6,621 nucleotides of DNA from Nonlabens sp. (GTDB lineage: Bacteria > Bacteroidota > Bacteroidia > Flavobacteriales > Flavobacteriaceae). The stretch spans positions 1-6,621 of the forward strand of contig JALZUY010000204.1 in assembly GCA_023301395.1 (NCBI GenBank), in the 5' to 3' direction. Below the pieces are notes generated by a model. That model did not search any database, was not told the DNA's origin, and worked only from the letters and a program-made list of their open reading frames with translations. This document shows, piece by piece, positions 6,583 through 6,621 of the stretch; the stretch's first letter is position 1, and each line of letters starts with the position of its first letter. The position numbers were made by a program, and so were the translations under genes.

Positions 6583-6621
6583 CGATAATTTTTAATTAAT
6601 TTAAACATAACTCTCTCTCTT

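Noticed and set aside
6583..6621. Possible terminator or phase-variable CT tract after the stop codon
   Set aside because: TTAATTAA is a small palindrome without a GC stem or following T-run. The CTCTCTCTCT tract at 6611-6620 is too short and too close to the window edge to interpret.

Overview
The window holds one very large gene (412..6582, + strand, 2056 residues) preceded by about 410 bases of AT-rich, repeat-containing intergenic DNA. Several signs point to a marine-type Flavobacteriia/Bacteroidota genome: low GC (roughly 28-43% in the stretches I counted), no Shine-Dalgarno sequence at the start codon, a possible TTG/TAnnTTTG-type promoter, a signal peptide that probably leaves a Gln at +1, and a SusC-style TonB plug sequence. 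I cannot name the genus.

Region 1..411 has no convincing gene. It carries an 88-base sequence present twice in perfect identity (1..88 and 171..258, 170-base period), each copy bounded by short inverted repeats. A third, inverted fragment of the same end motif (127..139) forms a perfect 13-bp inverted repeat with the start of the second copy. A 14-base-period tandem repeat lies at 292..317, and a candidate promoter lies just before the gene.

The gene encodes a secreted bacterial alpha-2-macroglobulin (A2M) family protein: signal peptide, helical N-terminal region, MG-type beta-sandwich domains including a clear MG2 motif, a bait-region domain, an A2M/MG7 domain, and a thioester domain with an intact C-A-E-Q motif. 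Two features stand out. First, the segment between the bait-region domain and the A2M domain, where a protease would be expected to cut, contains a carboxypeptidase-D-regulatory-like domain followed by a SusC-type TonB-receptor plug domain. No beta-barrel follows, and the TonB-box position between the two domains is degenerate. Second, the protein stops where, from my recollection of the family, a final MG10/receptor-binding-type domain would begin, so it looks C-terminally truncated.

The most interesting hypothesis is that this is a protease trap whose bait carries a TonB-plug module. Proteolysis could then release or expose a transporter-like plug as a signal, decoy or docking element. The domain arrangement is read from the sequence; the mechanism is inference. 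Because the window ends 39 bases after the stop codon and begins inside a repeat, no neighbouring genes are visible.
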